In this document: positions 1-8,171 of the stretch, piece by piece
Layout: every line of letters starts with the position of its first letter
How positions within the stretch are numbered: the stretch's first letter is position 1
Assembly: GCA_016865035.1 (NCBI GenBank)
Contig: CP018227.1
Coordinates: 1,334,001 to 1,398,000, forward strand
DNA length: 64,000 nucleotides
Direction of reading: 5' to 3'
From: Kordiimonadales bacterium IMCC3096
GTDB lineage: Bacteria; Pseudomonadota; Alphaproteobacteria; Minwuiales; Minwuiaceae
Translations under genes and position numbers: made by a program
Notes under the pieces: model-generated
Told to the model about the DNA's origin: nothing
The model's database searches: none
What the model saw: the letters and a program-made list of their open reading frames with translations, nothing else

Positions 1-892
1 AAACGGGTTGCAGGAACCGCTGGTCCTCCCCCACCAGCATGCGGGCGATGTGGGGGGCCACCAGCCCCACGAAACCGATGGTACCGACGAAGGCCACCGC
101 CCCGGCAGTCAGCAGGGCGACAACGGCGAAGACACGGATACGCAGGCGACGGACATCCACCCCGATGGCCGCGGCACGGTCATCCCCCATGCGCAGGGCC
201 GTAAGCCGCCACATGTCGGGGATCAGCAGGGCGGCACCGGCGGCAACCACCAGTGCGGCGATGGGTACATTGGTCCAGTTGGCCTTGGTCATCGATCCGA
301 ACAGCCAGAACACGATCTGCTGCAACACCTCCGGCGATGCCATGTACTGGGCCATGGACTGCAACGACTGGAACAGGAACATGGTGGCGATCCCGGCCAG
401 CACCATGACTTCCGCGCTCAACCCCCGCATGCGGGAGAAACCGTAAACCAGCACCGCCGCGACCAGGCAGGCGAACAGGGCCGCGACCGGGATCGACAGG
501 GCGGGGAACACGGGCAGCGAGAACCCGGTGAGGATCGCCGCCGCGGCCCCGAAGCCCGCCGCCGACGAGAAGCCGAGCGTAAAGGGGCTGGCCAGCGGGT
601 TGCCCAGGATGGTCTGCATGTGCGACCCGGCCAGGCCCAGCGCCGCACCGACCAGCAACGCCATGCAGGTCATGGGCAGACGGATGGCGTGGATGATGGC
701 AACGGAAACCCGGTCGGCATCGCCGGGCCGGAACAGCGCCGACACGACCTCGCCGACATCCAGCATGGCCGGTCCGGTCAGAATATCGGCAATGATCGTC
801 AGGCCCAGCACCAGCGTGGATGCGGCCAGCACGACCAGCCGCCGTGCGGTCAGGCCCTGATAGCTGGCGGGCGAAAAGGTATCGTTGGTCAT
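1..892 (-). CDS. FecCD-family iron-siderophore/heme ABC transporter permease (partial, C-terminus off the left edge)
   Basis: Inner-membrane permease of a type II (BtuC/FecCD) ABC importer moving ferric siderophore, heme or cobalamin from the periplasm. Reading the minus strand from the ATG at 890-892 gives about 297 residues of hydrophobic helices. Family hallmarks are a GxxxGxxLAGSHMQTILGNPLASPFTLG-type segment (here near residues 75-100) and a late segment reading G-F-V-G-L-V-A-P-H-I-A-R, typical of the loop contacting the ATPase. The reading frame is open to position 1, so about 30-40 residues are missing. The binding-protein gene ends about 75 bp upstream on the same strand, so the two form one uptake operon. 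The substrate cannot be decided from sequence. Confidence 0.88.
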   Translation of the reverse strand, partial: MTNDTFSPASYQGLTARRLVVLAASTLVLGLTIIADILTGPAMLDVGEVVSALFRPGDADRVSVAIIHAIRLPMTCMALLVGAALGLAGSHMQTILGNPLASPFTLGFSSAAGFGAAAAILTGFSLPVFPALSIPVAALFACLVAAVLVYGFSRMRGLSAEVMVLAGIATMFLFQSLQSMAQYMASPEVLQQIVFWLFGSMTKANWTNVPIAALVVAAGAALLIPDMWRLTALRMGDDRAAAIGVDVRRLRIRVFAVVALLTAGAVAFVGTIGFVGLVAPHIARMLVGEDQRFLQPV

Positions 893-968
893 GGTGTCAC
901 CCCTGCGGATCAGGCGAAAGGGTGCATGCGCGGTGGTCCTGACCACCGGCGCATGCGCCCGTTTCAGG

Positions 969-2093
969 TCAGGGCAGTTTCGTCATGTAACTGCCCCTGG
1001 CAGGGATCGGCAGATAGGTGTCGAAGAAGCTGTCCAGCGTTGCCTGCGGATCCAGATCGGCAAAGGCATCCGGATACAGCACCTTCCCGATGTACTGCAG
1101 GTAGGCATGGTCATACAGCGTCCGCGCACCACCATGGTAAAGCGCGTGAACCTGGCCATTCCTGACGGCCTTGAGGTCCTGCCAGCCCGGACGATCCAGA
1201 TACGGCCGCAGCCGCGCATGGGTCGCGTGGGCGTCGATGCCCGGTCCCATGACCACGGCCTGATCCCGACCGATCCAGCCGGACCCGGCAACAAGGATCA
1301 CGTCCGGGTCCTGTGCCAGCACGAATTCGGCGCTCAGCGGGCTCCACTTCGCGACCTGTCCGTCAGCAATGTTACGCCCCCCGGCTAGGTCGATCATGGC
1401 CCCCCACATGTGTCCGGCATAGGTATTGCCAAGCTCGTCCGGTCCCCGGTTGCCAAGCTCCACATAGACTTTCGGCGCGGATGTGGTGACCCCGGCGACA
1501 CGGGCGCGCACATCCGCGACGGCGGCGGCATAGGCATCGGCCAGCGCCTTCGCACGATCATGCTGCCCCAGCACGGCACCCAGCAGCAGGGTGGACGCGA
1601 CATGCCGCTCCACGGTCTGCGCGTTGTAGTCCGCAACGACAACGGGGATGCCTGCATCCTCCAGACGGTTCACCACGTCGCCGAGGGCATTGAACTGCCA
1701 CTCCGCCAGGACAGCGACGTCAGGGCGGGCGGCCAGCGCCTTCTCGACGGAGAAGGTACCCGCATCGACCTCGCCGACATCGATCAGCTGTTCCAGCCGG
1801 GGATCGACGGCGGTATAGGCCTTCCATTGCAGGTTCCGCCAGCCTTCCCAGGCATCGCGGGAGATTGCAGCGACCCGGCCATAGGCATCCGGGCCGCCAA
1901 CGGCATAGAAGTCCTCGAAATAGAACCCGAGCAGGATGCGCTCGGCCCTGACGGGGATCGTCACCTGGCGATCCAGCACATCGGTCACGGTCTTCGTTTC
2001 GGCATTGTCGGGACTGGCGGCGAGAATTGCGGGCGCAGCCACGGTGAAGGCAAGCGCCATGGCGGCGCCGGCGAACATACGTCGGTTCATCAT
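969..2093 (-). CDS. Periplasmic iron-siderophore/heme ABC transporter substrate-binding protein
   Basis: Periplasmic binding protein of the FepB/BtuF (helical-backbone) class that delivers an iron chelate to the permease encoded just downstream. The 374-residue product starts M-M-N-R-R-M-F-A-G, followed by a hydrophobic, alanine-rich signal peptide ending near A-I-L-A-A-S. Then comes the family pattern: a T-D-V-L-D-R-Q-V-T-I-P-V opening, an RILLGF-Y strand, a V-D-V-G-E-V-type central region, and a C-terminal domain with D-P-D-V-I-L-V. The reading frame stays open far upstream, but that part overlaps the neighbouring small gene and lacks a signal peptide, so the start at 2093 is chosen. The cognate ATPase is not in the window and presumably lies to the left. 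Confidence 0.88.
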   Translation of the reverse strand: MMNRRMFAGAAMALAFTVAAPAILAASPDNAETKTVTDVLDRQVTIPVRAERILLGFYFEDFYAVGGPDAYGRVAAISRDAWEGWRNLQWKAYTAVDPRLEQLIDVGEVDAGTFSVEKALAARPDVAVLAEWQFNALGDVVNRLEDAGIPVVVADYNAQTVERHVASTLLLGAVLGQHDRAKALADAYAAAVADVRARVAGVTTSAPKVYVELGNRGPDELGNTYAGHMWGAMIDLAGGRNIADGQVAKWSPLSAEFVLAQDPDVILVAGSGWIGRDQAVVMGPGIDAHATHARLRPYLDRPGWQDLKAVRNGQVHALYHGGARTLYDHAYLQYIGKVLYPDAFADLDPQATLDSFFDTYLPIPARGSYMTKLP

Positions 2094-2143
2094 CGGTTTT
2101 CTCTCTGTACATGCATGCAGAGGTGCCGTCAGGCACCGTCGGT

Positions 2144-2569
2144 TCAGCTTTGATGCAGGGCCAGAAGAGGGGGCGCGCGGGACGAAAATCCGATGCCGTG
2201 CGGGCGCGCAATGCATGCGGGCTGCCGGGCGGGCGCCATGATGATACCGGTGACGGTCAGAACGACGTCGGTCGCGACACGCTCCGGCGCAGGCAGAACA
2301 GACGCGCCGAAACCGTGGCACCATTCGCAGCCTGAACCACCGGACTCCGACTTTTCCCGCGCCGTGCCATCTGAAAGGTCGATCACCTTCAGACCTGACG
2401 GCGTACAGATCACCAGTTCCTGAACCCCGGCGGCGATCAGGCTGCGGAACTTCGCCTGGTCCAGACTGCCGCCCACGGTCACGGGTGCCGCGGCAACTGC
2501 CCACGTCATCAGGAACTGGACGATGATCCAGGCGACGAGCGGGGCCAGGGCTGGAATTTTCTTGCGCAC
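2144..2569 (-). CDS. Small secreted DUF2946-like protein of an iron/metal uptake operon
   Basis: A 141-residue protein with an N-terminal hydrophobic segment (about residues 8-28) that acts as signal peptide or anchor. It then has an I-C-T-P-S-G-L motif and a central G-C-E-W-C-H-G-F segment. The layout (short, one hydrophobic N-terminus, a conserved I-C-T-x-x-G stretch, then a C-x-x-C pair) is that of DUF2946 proteins, which commonly sit in copper or TonB/iron uptake operons. The C-E-W-C-H string formally matches a c-type haem site, but no other cytochrome c feature is present. The gene lies 50 bp upstream of the binding-protein gene on the same strand and is probably the first gene of the operon. 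Function unknown. Confidence 0.6.
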   Translation of the reverse strand: MRKKIPALAPLVAWIIVQFLMTWAVAAAPVTVGGSLDQAKFRSLIAAGVQELVICTPSGLKVIDLSDGTAREKSESGGSGCEWCHGFGASVLPAPERVATDVVLTVTGIIMAPARQPACIARPHGIGFSSRAPPLLALHQS

Positions 2570-2630
2570 TAGGTGATCTGGTCCGGGGCAAGGAGGGTGC
2601 AGGAATGGTCAGGCTGCACAGTCAAGTACC

Positions 2631-2650
2631 TGCAACGCAATCGCAATCAG
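2631..2650 (-). promoter_or_regulatory. Candidate iron-responsive (Fur-like) operator upstream of the uptake operon
   Basis: Upstream of the uptake operon, the minus strand carries a TGATTGCGATTGCGTTGCA stretch with three near-direct G-C-A-A-Y-C/G-A-T-T-G-C repeats. A TTGACT (2620-2625) lies just downstream and could be a -35 element, but no convincing -10 follows. Position and repeat structure fit an alphaproteobacterial Fur-type site. The match is loose and this is inference. Confidence 0.2.
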
Positions 2651-2717
2651 CGCCGTGCGACGATCAGAACCAGAACGCGTGGTATCAGGGTCGTGCATGT
2701 GCGGGGCCACGCCGCCC

Positions 2718-4001
2718 TCAGCCGAACATGTCCCGCGTGATCGACGCGTACCAGCCTTCTGCAAACCGGGCTTCGTGCGCCCGAACAGCAGCTCCCCCAT
2801 CCATGGGGCTGAGACCGCCGGAGCCGTCGATGCCGATGATGCCGTCCTGGGTCGAGCGGTAGACCTTGGCGACGGAGATGCCGTAATCCGGGGCCACGAG
2901 ACTGTAACAGGTATTGGCAAAGGAGCCGGAGACCGGCGCCTCGCCGGCCAGCACCCTGACGATGTTCGCTGCCGCCACCTTGCCCTGACTGTTTGCGGAG
3001 AAACCTGACTTCGGCATCTGTCCGGCAATCGCGGCATCGCCGATGACATGAATGTCCGGTGCCATCTCCGACGCGAATGTCGTCGGATCGACCGGACACC
3101 AGCCGTCGGCATTGGCCAGTCCGGCATCGCGGGCAATGGCCCCCGCCCACTGGGGCGGGATGATGTTGATCACGCCGCCGGAATGTCGCGTGCCGAACGC
3201 CGTCTCCACCCATCGCCCGGACGCGCTCACGTTGACGATGCGCCCGTCGTCGCGGGCCGGGACATGTTCGATCATGCCGGGATAGAGACCAGACCAGGCC
3301 TGCATGAACAGGCCCTGTTTCGAGAATCCGTCCTTCGCGTCGAGGATCAGAACCTTCGACTTCGGCCGGTTCTGCTGCAGCCAGTGCGCAATCAGGCTCG
3401 CCCGTTCATAGGGCCCTGGCGGGCAACGGAAGGGATTGGCGGGCGGCGCAATGATCACGGTCTCGCCATCGACCATGGCTTCCAGTTGCCGGCGCAGCAG
3501 CACGGTCTGCGGTCCCGCCTTCCAGGCATGGGGCATCACCTCCGATGCGGCCTCATCGTAGCCTGACAGGGCGTTCCAGCGCATGTCGACACCGGGGGAC
3601 AGCACCGCCTTCTCGAAACCGATCCCGCTGCCGTCGGCAAGCCGCACGGTCCGGGTCTCCACATCCAGCGCCAGGGCCCGCTGGTGCACGACCTCCACCC
3701 CGAACCTGTCCGACAGCCGGTCGTAGGTATGCGCAATATCGGAAATCTGCCGCAGACCGCCCAGAACGAGGTTGCTGAACGGACAGGTGTGGAAGGTGCG
3801 GTTCTGCTCCACAAGCACGACAGACAGCCCCGGCGCGAACTGTTTCAGATAACGGGCTGCAGTTGCCCCGCCGAACCCGCCGCCGACGACAACGACATCC
3901 ACCTTGCGGGCCGCGCGTGCCGGGCCTGCACCGAGTACGGTGGCTGCGGCCACACCAACCGCAAGGCGACCGATATCACGACGGGAAAGAACCGGAGACA
4001 T
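2718..4001 (-). CDS. fccB: Flavocytochrome c sulfide dehydrogenase, FAD subunit (FccB/SoxF type)
   Basis: Periplasmic flavoprotein that oxidises sulfide and passes electrons to its cytochrome c partner. The 427-residue product opens with a twin-arginine signal (S-R-R-D-I-G-R, residues 6-12). A Rossmann motif V-V-V-V-G-G-G-F-G-G follows at 36-45. C73 lies in H-T-C-P-F-S-N, where FccB proteins bind FAD covalently. C193 (F-R-C-P-P-G-P-Y-E-R) and C302 (W-C-P-V-D-P) match the redox-active disulfide of the family. The C-terminal region D-I-H-V-I-G-D-A is the second FAD-binding segment. The start at 4001 comes one base after the stop of the cytochrome gene, so translation is tightly coupled. The pair lies about 56 kb from the sox cluster. 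Confidence 0.93.
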   Translation of the reverse strand: MSPVLSRRDIGRLAVGVAAATVLGAGPARAARKVDVVVVGGGFGGATAARYLKQFAPGLSVVLVEQNRTFHTCPFSNLVLGGLRQISDIAHTYDRLSDRFGVEVVHQRALALDVETRTVRLADGSGIGFEKAVLSPGVDMRWNALSGYDEAASEVMPHAWKAGPQTVLLRRQLEAMVDGETVIIAPPANPFRCPPGPYERASLIAHWLQQNRPKSKVLILDAKDGFSKQGLFMQAWSGLYPGMIEHVPARDDGRIVNVSASGRWVETAFGTRHSGGVINIIPPQWAGAIARDAGLANADGWCPVDPTTFASEMAPDIHVIGDAAIAGQMPKSGFSANSQGKVAAANIVRVLAGEAPVSGSFANTCYSLVAPDYGISVAKVYRSTQDGIIGIDGSGGLSPMDGGAAVRAHEARFAEGWYASITRDMFG

Positions 4002-4002
4002 G

Positions 4003-4302
4003 CTATCTCCCCTTCCCGAACTGGCCGGACAGTTGTGCGATCTCCGCATCCGAATAGCCTTTGGCGATTCGGTCCATGACCGTCGCAGGGCGTGTTCCGG
4101 ACCGGAACGCCCGAAGCGCCGCGACGATCTCGGACGGTGTGAGCCGGTCGATGGCAGGAATGCTGCCCGGACTCGCACCGCCGGGGCCATGGCAGGCAGC
4201 GCAGGAAAGCGCCAGAACGGCGGCCTCGGTCACATCCCCGGCGGCAGCCGGACCAGACACGAAAACCGTCAGGCAAACCGCCACCGCGATGTTCCGGATC
4301 AT
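4003..4302 (-). CDS. fccA: Periplasmic monohaem cytochrome c, sulfide dehydrogenase subunit (FccA/SoxE type)
   Basis: Electron-accepting subunit for the adjacent FccB. The 99-residue precursor has a signal peptide (residues 1-21, ending A-A-A-G), one haem c site C-A-A-C-H at 34-38, a G-G-A-S-P-G-S-I-P-A loop typical of class I cytochrome c, and M76 as the probable distal ligand. It is shorter than the dihaem FccA of Allochromatium and has only one C-x-x-C-H, so it resembles the small SoxE-type or Thermochromatium-like subunits. It is first in a two-gene operon. The AT-rich stretch upstream (4303-4430) is shared with the divergent gene. Confidence 0.88.
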   Translation of the reverse strand: MIRNIAVAVCLTVFVSGPAAAGDVTEAAVLALSCAACHGPGGASPGSIPAIDRLTPSEIVAALRAFRSGTRPATVMDRIAKGYSDAEIAQLSGQFGKGR

Positions 4303-4380
4303 GCGTCCCCCTCCTGTTTTCTCTCAGCCTAGCACGCCAGCAGGCGGGATCCTGCCTTCAACTCCGCTTGAATTTTATGT

Positions 4381-4411
4381 CAGTATATATGACTATATCA
4401 GTAATATTGAC
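4381..4411 (+). promoter_or_regulatory. Tandem operator-like repeat CAGTA-n4-TGAC in the fccA / NTF2-like divergent region
   Basis: Two 13-bp direct repeats of form C-A-G-T-A-n4-T-G-A-C occur at 4381-4393 and 4399-4411, offset by 18 bp. They lie in the only AT-rich stretch of this intergenic region, between the sulfide dehydrogenase operon (minus) and the small plus-strand gene. The next element is a strong GGGGAGGAG ribosome binding site at 4419-4427. A shared regulator site for both genes is plausible, but the binding protein is unknown. Confidence 0.4.
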
Positions 4412-4430
4412 TCATATTGGGGAGGAGATC

Positions 4431-4787
4431 ATGGAATTTTCGTGCGCCCAGGACCGGGCAATGACCTGGATCGAGGCCTGGAACAGTCACGATCTGGAGG
4501 CCATTCTGGCGCTCTATGCCGAGGATGCGAGCATGGCCTCACCCTATATTCAGGATCTGGGTATCGATCCGACCGGCGTCCTCACCGGCAAGACGGCGCT
4601 GCGCGGCTACTGGGCCCGGGCGCTGCAGCGAAAGCCCAATCTGCACTTCCGTCGACAAGGGACCTTTGCCGGGGCTGACAGCCTTGTGGTGACCTACTTC
4701 AATGAGGCCGATCGGCTGGTGGCGGAGTTCCTCCGCTATGGAACCGACGGTTTGATCGTTCAGGGAGCTGCCCAGCACAGCCGCTGA
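4431..4787 (+). CDS. SnoaL/NTF2-like fold protein
   Basis: A 118-residue soluble protein. An opening W-I-E-A-W-N-S-H-D-L-E-A-I-L-A-L-Y-A-E-D and a G-K-T-A-L-R-G-Y-W-A-R-A-L segment identify the NTF2-like/SnoaL cone fold. The ATG at 4431 is chosen because a GGGGAGGAG ribosome binding site ends four bases before it; the longer reading frame from 4368 would add only low-complexity residues from the operator region. Members include polyketide cyclases, ketosteroid-isomerase-like enzymes and ligand-binding proteins. Residues here do not tell which. It is divergent from the sulfide dehydrogenase operon, so the two may be co-regulated. Confidence 0.75.
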   Translation: MEFSCAQDRAMTWIEAWNSHDLEAILALYAEDASMASPYIQDLGIDPTGVLTGKTALRGYWARALQRKPNLHFRRQGTFAGADSLVVTYFNEADRLVAEFLRYGTDGLIVQGAAQHSR

Positions 4788-4821
4788 ATGGTGAACGGCG
4801 GGATACGTTCAGGGCCGGTGC

Positions 4822-6285
4822 TCAGCGCGCCTCCGGCAGGCGCAGGACGATGGACAATCCACCTTCGGGATTGCGCTCCGCCACCGCCGTTCCGCCAAGG
4901 GCCTCGACATTCCGGCGGGTCAGCCACAGGCCGAGACCGTCGTGCCCATCGTCGGCCCCGCCTGTATCGCGGATCGTGACATGGCGGAGGAAGATGAACT
5001 CCAGCCGGTCCTCCGGCACACCCGGCCCGTTGTCGGAGATCCGGGCTTCCACCATGCCTTCCCCGACGGGTCGGATCGTGATCGTGATCTCGCCGTCCTG
5101 ACCCAGCAGGCCAAGGGCATTCTCCAACGGGTTCTCGATGGCGATGGTGAGCAGATCCCTGTTCCCCACGACCGTCGTGCGGCCTTCACTCCGGACACTG
5201 ATCGTCGCCCCCGATTCCTCCGCGACCTCCGCGAAGCCATCGACAATGCGCCCGATCAGGTCGGCGAGGTCCAGACGTGTCTTGTCCGGCGAGATCAGTG
5301 CGGCAGTCGCCTCCTCACTGCGGCGAATGGCACCGATAAGGCTGTCGAGGCGCTCCACGGCACGGTCGATCCGTTCGATGGACTGGTGGGGTGCGGCCTT
5401 CACATCCGGCAGTGCCCGCCGGAGCGGCTCCAGGGCCTGTGCAATGACGCCGACAGGGGTCTTGAGGGCGTGTGCATTCTCTTCAGCCGAAGTCCGCAAC
5501 TGATCGGCGGAACGACGCAGGCTGCCCACCATGTCATCGAAACTGCGGGCAACCCCATCCAGTTCCGGCAGTCGGTTGAGGTCACGGAAACTGGACTGGC
5601 GGCCACCTCCCCGCCGCATCACACCCGCCAGGTCGGCAAATCGCTGCAGGTTGCGCCGTACCGACAGGAACAGGCCAAAGACTGCAACGACCATCAACAG
5701 GTAGATCCCGGCGCTGACCAGCATTTCCGGGCTCTGCCAGTAGGGCACTTCCGCAGGCGATCCCAGACGCGCAACTTCCGCCTTCGTGGTCACCACAACC
5801 CAGCAACCGGCCGCATTGCTGACGGGTGTCACCGATGTGATGGCCCGGCGGCTGCCGGAGACCGTTTCGTATACGGAACCGGTGCGCCCCGCCCAGGCGC
5901 AGTTGTCCTGCAGAATGGAAAGCGCACCAGTCGCCAGCAAGCGCTGCTTCTCGCTGTCGAAGGCATTCTCGGAAATCGTCGGCCAGGCCCCGACAAAGAA
6001 GAATCCACCGCTGTCACCCGCGGGCCGGAACAGCACCCGGATGCCATTGCCGCTGCTGTCGAACCGGGCAAGCACTTCCTGCAGCTCCGGCAGGCGCGTG
6101 GGATCAAGTGATGAGAGAATGCCGCTGGCGATCAGCGCGCCCTGCTCCGCCACCGCCTGACGCAGCAGACTGCGTCGCTCACTGTCCGCCTGCTGCAGTT
6201 GCAGGTAGATGATCGCAGGCACGATGGCGAGAATCGCGGACAGAATGACGAGGCGCATCCAGAGGGAACGCAGGAAGCGGGACAT
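4822..6285 (-). CDS. Membrane sensor histidine kinase of an envelope two-component system
   Basis: A 487-residue kinase. TM1 is at about residues 9-30 and a periplasmic sensor domain of about 150 residues follows. TM2 is at about 187-209, then a HAMP linker. The dimerisation box is E-N-A-H-A-L-K-T-P with phospho-acceptor H272. The catalytic domain has an N-box (I-E-N-P-L-E-N-A-L), D-N-G-P-G-V-P and G-L-G-L-W-L-T. The H-box has A-L-K-T-P rather than the usual E-L-R-T-P, as in the PhoQ/ChvG-like subgroup. It is encoded 17 bp after the response regulator on the same strand, so the two are partners. The stimulus is unknown. Confidence 0.92.
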   Translation of the reverse strand: MSRFLRSLWMRLVILSAILAIVPAIIYLQLQQADSERRSLLRQAVAEQGALIASGILSSLDPTRLPELQEVLARFDSSGNGIRVLFRPAGDSGGFFFVGAWPTISENAFDSEKQRLLATGALSILQDNCAWAGRTGSVYETVSGSRRAITSVTPVSNAAGCWVVVTTKAEVARLGSPAEVPYWQSPEMLVSAGIYLLMVVAVFGLFLSVRRNLQRFADLAGVMRRGGGRQSSFRDLNRLPELDGVARSFDDMVGSLRRSADQLRTSAEENAHALKTPVGVIAQALEPLRRALPDVKAAPHQSIERIDRAVERLDSLIGAIRRSEEATAALISPDKTRLDLADLIGRIVDGFAEVAEESGATISVRSEGRTTVVGNRDLLTIAIENPLENALGLLGQDGEITITIRPVGEGMVEARISDNGPGVPEDRLEFIFLRHVTIRDTGGADDGHDGLGLWLTRRNVEALGGTAVAERNPEGGLSIVLRLPEAR

Positions 6286-6302
6286 CAGCCTACCTGATCC
6301 GA

Positions 6303-7049
6303 TCAGGCATCGCGTGCCTTGCGCCAGCGGTAGCCGAATCCGGGATAGTTTTCGATCTCGGCAAACTCCGGATCGATAGTCTCGAACTTGCGACGGATAC
6401 GCTTGATGATGCTGCGGACATTCGTGCGGAAACCGTCGTCGCCGGACCCCGCGTGAAAGCCCTCGCCACGTACCAGATCGTAGATCTCCCGATAACGCAT
6501 GTTGCGGCCCGCATTCTCCGCCAGGTGACGCACCACGGCAAATTCGGAGATTGTCAGGTCGACCTCATGCTCCTTCCAGAGCGTGCGGGCGGAATCCGTG
6601 TCCAGCAGCAGGTCGCCAGCCCGATGTTCCGCCGATGCTGCGTCGCTGTTTCCAGCCGCCCCGCGCGTGCCGCCAAGAATCAGTTCGATCCGCCATTTCA
6701 GAATGGAAAAGCTGCGGGATTTCTCGATGAAATCGACCGCGCCACCGATCAGTGCCGCCTCCTCGTAGATCTGATCGCTCAGGACGGTCAGGAAAATGAC
6801 AGGCAATTCGATCCCGTCCGCCCGAATCTGCTTCAGGACCTCGATGCCGTTCATCCGTGGCATCTTCCAGTCGAGCAGGATGAGGCCTGGCGCGCCGCCG
6901 GCCTCCAGCGCCGCGATCACATCAGGCCCATCCGGGAATTCCTGAACGCTGAAGCCAGCGTCCTCGAGGTTCTGAGCCACCGATTCCCGGAACAGGTCGT
7001 CGTCATCAACCAGGAAAATACGAGGCTGCGGCTGCTCACCCATCAGCAA
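6303..7049 (-). CDS. OmpR-family response regulator
   Basis: DNA-binding partner of the sensor kinase encoded next. The receiver domain (residues 9-125) shows the acidic pocket D15-D16-D17 and phospho-acceptor D60 in L-I-L-L-D-W-K-M-P-R-M-N-G. A winged-helix output domain follows, with D-L-T-I-S-E-F-A-V-V-R-H-L-A and a C-terminal Y-P-G-F-G-Y-R-W. The pattern I-F-L-V-D-D-D-D-L-F-R-E-S resembles alphaproteobacterial ChvI, though the name is not certain. An alternative start is the ATG two codons in (7043). The gene overlaps the end of the upstream lipoprotein gene by 8-14 bp, so three genes probably form one operon. Confidence 0.92.
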   Translation of the reverse strand: MLMGEQPQPRIFLVDDDDLFRESVAQNLEDAGFSVQEFPDGPDVIAALEAGGAPGLILLDWKMPRMNGIEVLKQIRADGIELPVIFLTVLSDQIYEEAALIGGAVDFIEKSRSFSILKWRIELILGGTRGAAGNSDAASAEHRAGDLLLDTDSARTLWKEHEVDLTISEFAVVRHLAENAGRNMRYREIYDLVRGEGFHAGSGDDGFRTNVRSIIKRIRRKFETIDPEFAEIENYPGFGYRWRKARDA

Positions 7050-7593
7050 CTTTCTCCGCTATCGGATCGGGACACCGTTCATCCCTTCCGACCGTTGTAT
7101 CGACCTCCAGTCCCGCCGTCTCGAACGTCAGGGCCTTCAGCAGCTGGTTGTTCACGTCACGGAACAGGAACAGCGCCAGTGTGCAGCCGGAGAACCGGTA
7201 TTCCCAGATCGTGGCAGGTGATTGTATCCGCACTTCGGATGGGGAGCCCATCTGGCGCAGCAACTCGTCGGCATTCAGGCCCACGAGCTCGCCAAAAGGT
7301 GGTTTCTCCCTCAGTTCCCCGCCGACAGGCGCTTCGGCATCGCGACTCGCCCGGGTAGAAGGCCCCGGCTCGACCACACCGGCCCTGGCGACGGGACGCC
7401 GCGGGGGCAGAGGCGGCACCTGCTGCTCCCCCGGCGCCAGCACCGCAAGACCGGGCGACGGCTCGGTCTGCGGACTCGCTGCACCACCCGCCAGGGACCG
7501 CTGAGCGCCCCCGGCCTGTGGCGGCGGTAACTGCTCGCAGGCAGCCAGAATAACAACAAGCGTCAGAGCTGCTGCGGACCCGAGCCAATTCAT
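7036..7593 (-). CDS. Proline-rich lipoprotein upstream of the two-component system
   Basis: A 185-residue protein. Its N-terminal hydrophobic segment ends in V-I-L-A-A-C-E-Q, a lipobox placing the acylated cysteine near residue 19. A proline/alanine-rich linker of about 75 residues follows. The C-terminal domain contains L-V-G-L-N-A-D-E-L-L-R-Q-M-G-S-P-S and a W-E-Y-R-F-S-G-C-T-L-A-L-F-L-F strand, a small fold resembling BamE/SmpA-type envelope lipoproteins. The start at 7593 is preferred because it puts the lipobox at the right distance. Being first in the operon and overlapping the response regulator, it may sense or report envelope state to the kinase (inference). Confidence 0.75.
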   Translation of the reverse strand: MNWLGSAAALTLVVILAACEQLPPPQAGGAQRSLAGGAASPQTEPSPGLAVLAPGEQQVPPLPPRRPVARAGVVEPGPSTRASRDAEAPVGGELREKPPFGELVGLNADELLRQMGSPSEVRIQSPATIWEYRFSGCTLALFLFRDVNNQLLKALTFETAGLEVDTTVGRDERCPDPIAEKVADG

Positions 7594-7754
7594 CCGGGCC
7601 AATCCCCCTACCGATAGTGGAGCTTCATGGTACCCCGTTACGATCTGCAGGGGAATTCCGATGCTTATCACGTTATTCGCCGGATCGATAAGGTGTCCAC
7701 TGTCAGAGGACGGCAGCGATCACCGCACCACGGTCGCGACAGAACTGACAGACT

Positions 7755-8171
7755 TCATTGGCGTGACAACGCGCCCGCCTCAAGGATTCTGCCAAAACGT
7801 AAGCCTGCCCGACCGAAATCGATCAGGCTGCCAATGGTCCGGGATCGTGCGCGCTGATCGGCAATCGAATCCTCCAGCGATGCGGCCCCACGGGCAAGAC
7901 CGCTGCTGCGTCGGACCGCACGCCGTGCCGCCATCGCCTGGCGCATGAGCGAACCGCTGGATGCGGCAACTCCCCGAGCCCCACCCTGAACATTCTGACG
8001 TGCCAAGGTCCGGGCAAGTTGCTCCTGTCCCTCGCGATCGCTTCGGGCAAGGTCAAGGCGGGTGCGGGCACGGGATACCCGGCGCGTGGCCGATGCCGCC
8101 GATGCCTGCTGCGCGCTCGAAAGGGCAGAAAGCCCCAGGGTCGCTATTCCTGCGGAAACTGGATCAGCCAT
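7755..8171 (-). CDS. Small alanine/arginine-rich phage virion-type protein
   Basis: A 138-residue protein. After a short hydrophobic opening (P-V-S-A-G-I-A-T-L-G-L-S-A-L), the rest is almost entirely Ala, Arg, Ser and Gln in helix-forming patterns. No enzyme motif is visible. Its start overlaps the stop of the tail tubular B gene by one base (T-A-A-T-G), so it is translationally coupled to a phage structural gene. It occupies the place of the T7 internal core proteins, such as gp14, which is also a small Ala/Arg-rich protein. Assignment is by position and composition only. Confidence 0.5.
   Translation of the reverse strand: MADPVSAGIATLGLSALSSAQQASAASATRRVSRARTRLDLARSDREGQEQLARTLARQNVQGGARGVAASSGSLMRQAMAARRAVRRSSGLARGAASLEDSIADQRARSRTIGSLIDFGRAGLRFGRILEAGALSRQ

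Noticed and set aside
8-1165. 385-codon open frame on the plus strand
   Set aside because: Antisense to the FecCD permease, whose minus-strand translation has the family's membrane and loop motifs.
2400-2420. C-E-W-C-H in the DUF2946-like protein as a c-type haem site (complement, approximate position)
   Set aside because: No axial ligand region or cytochrome fold; a C-x-x-C pair is normal in this family.
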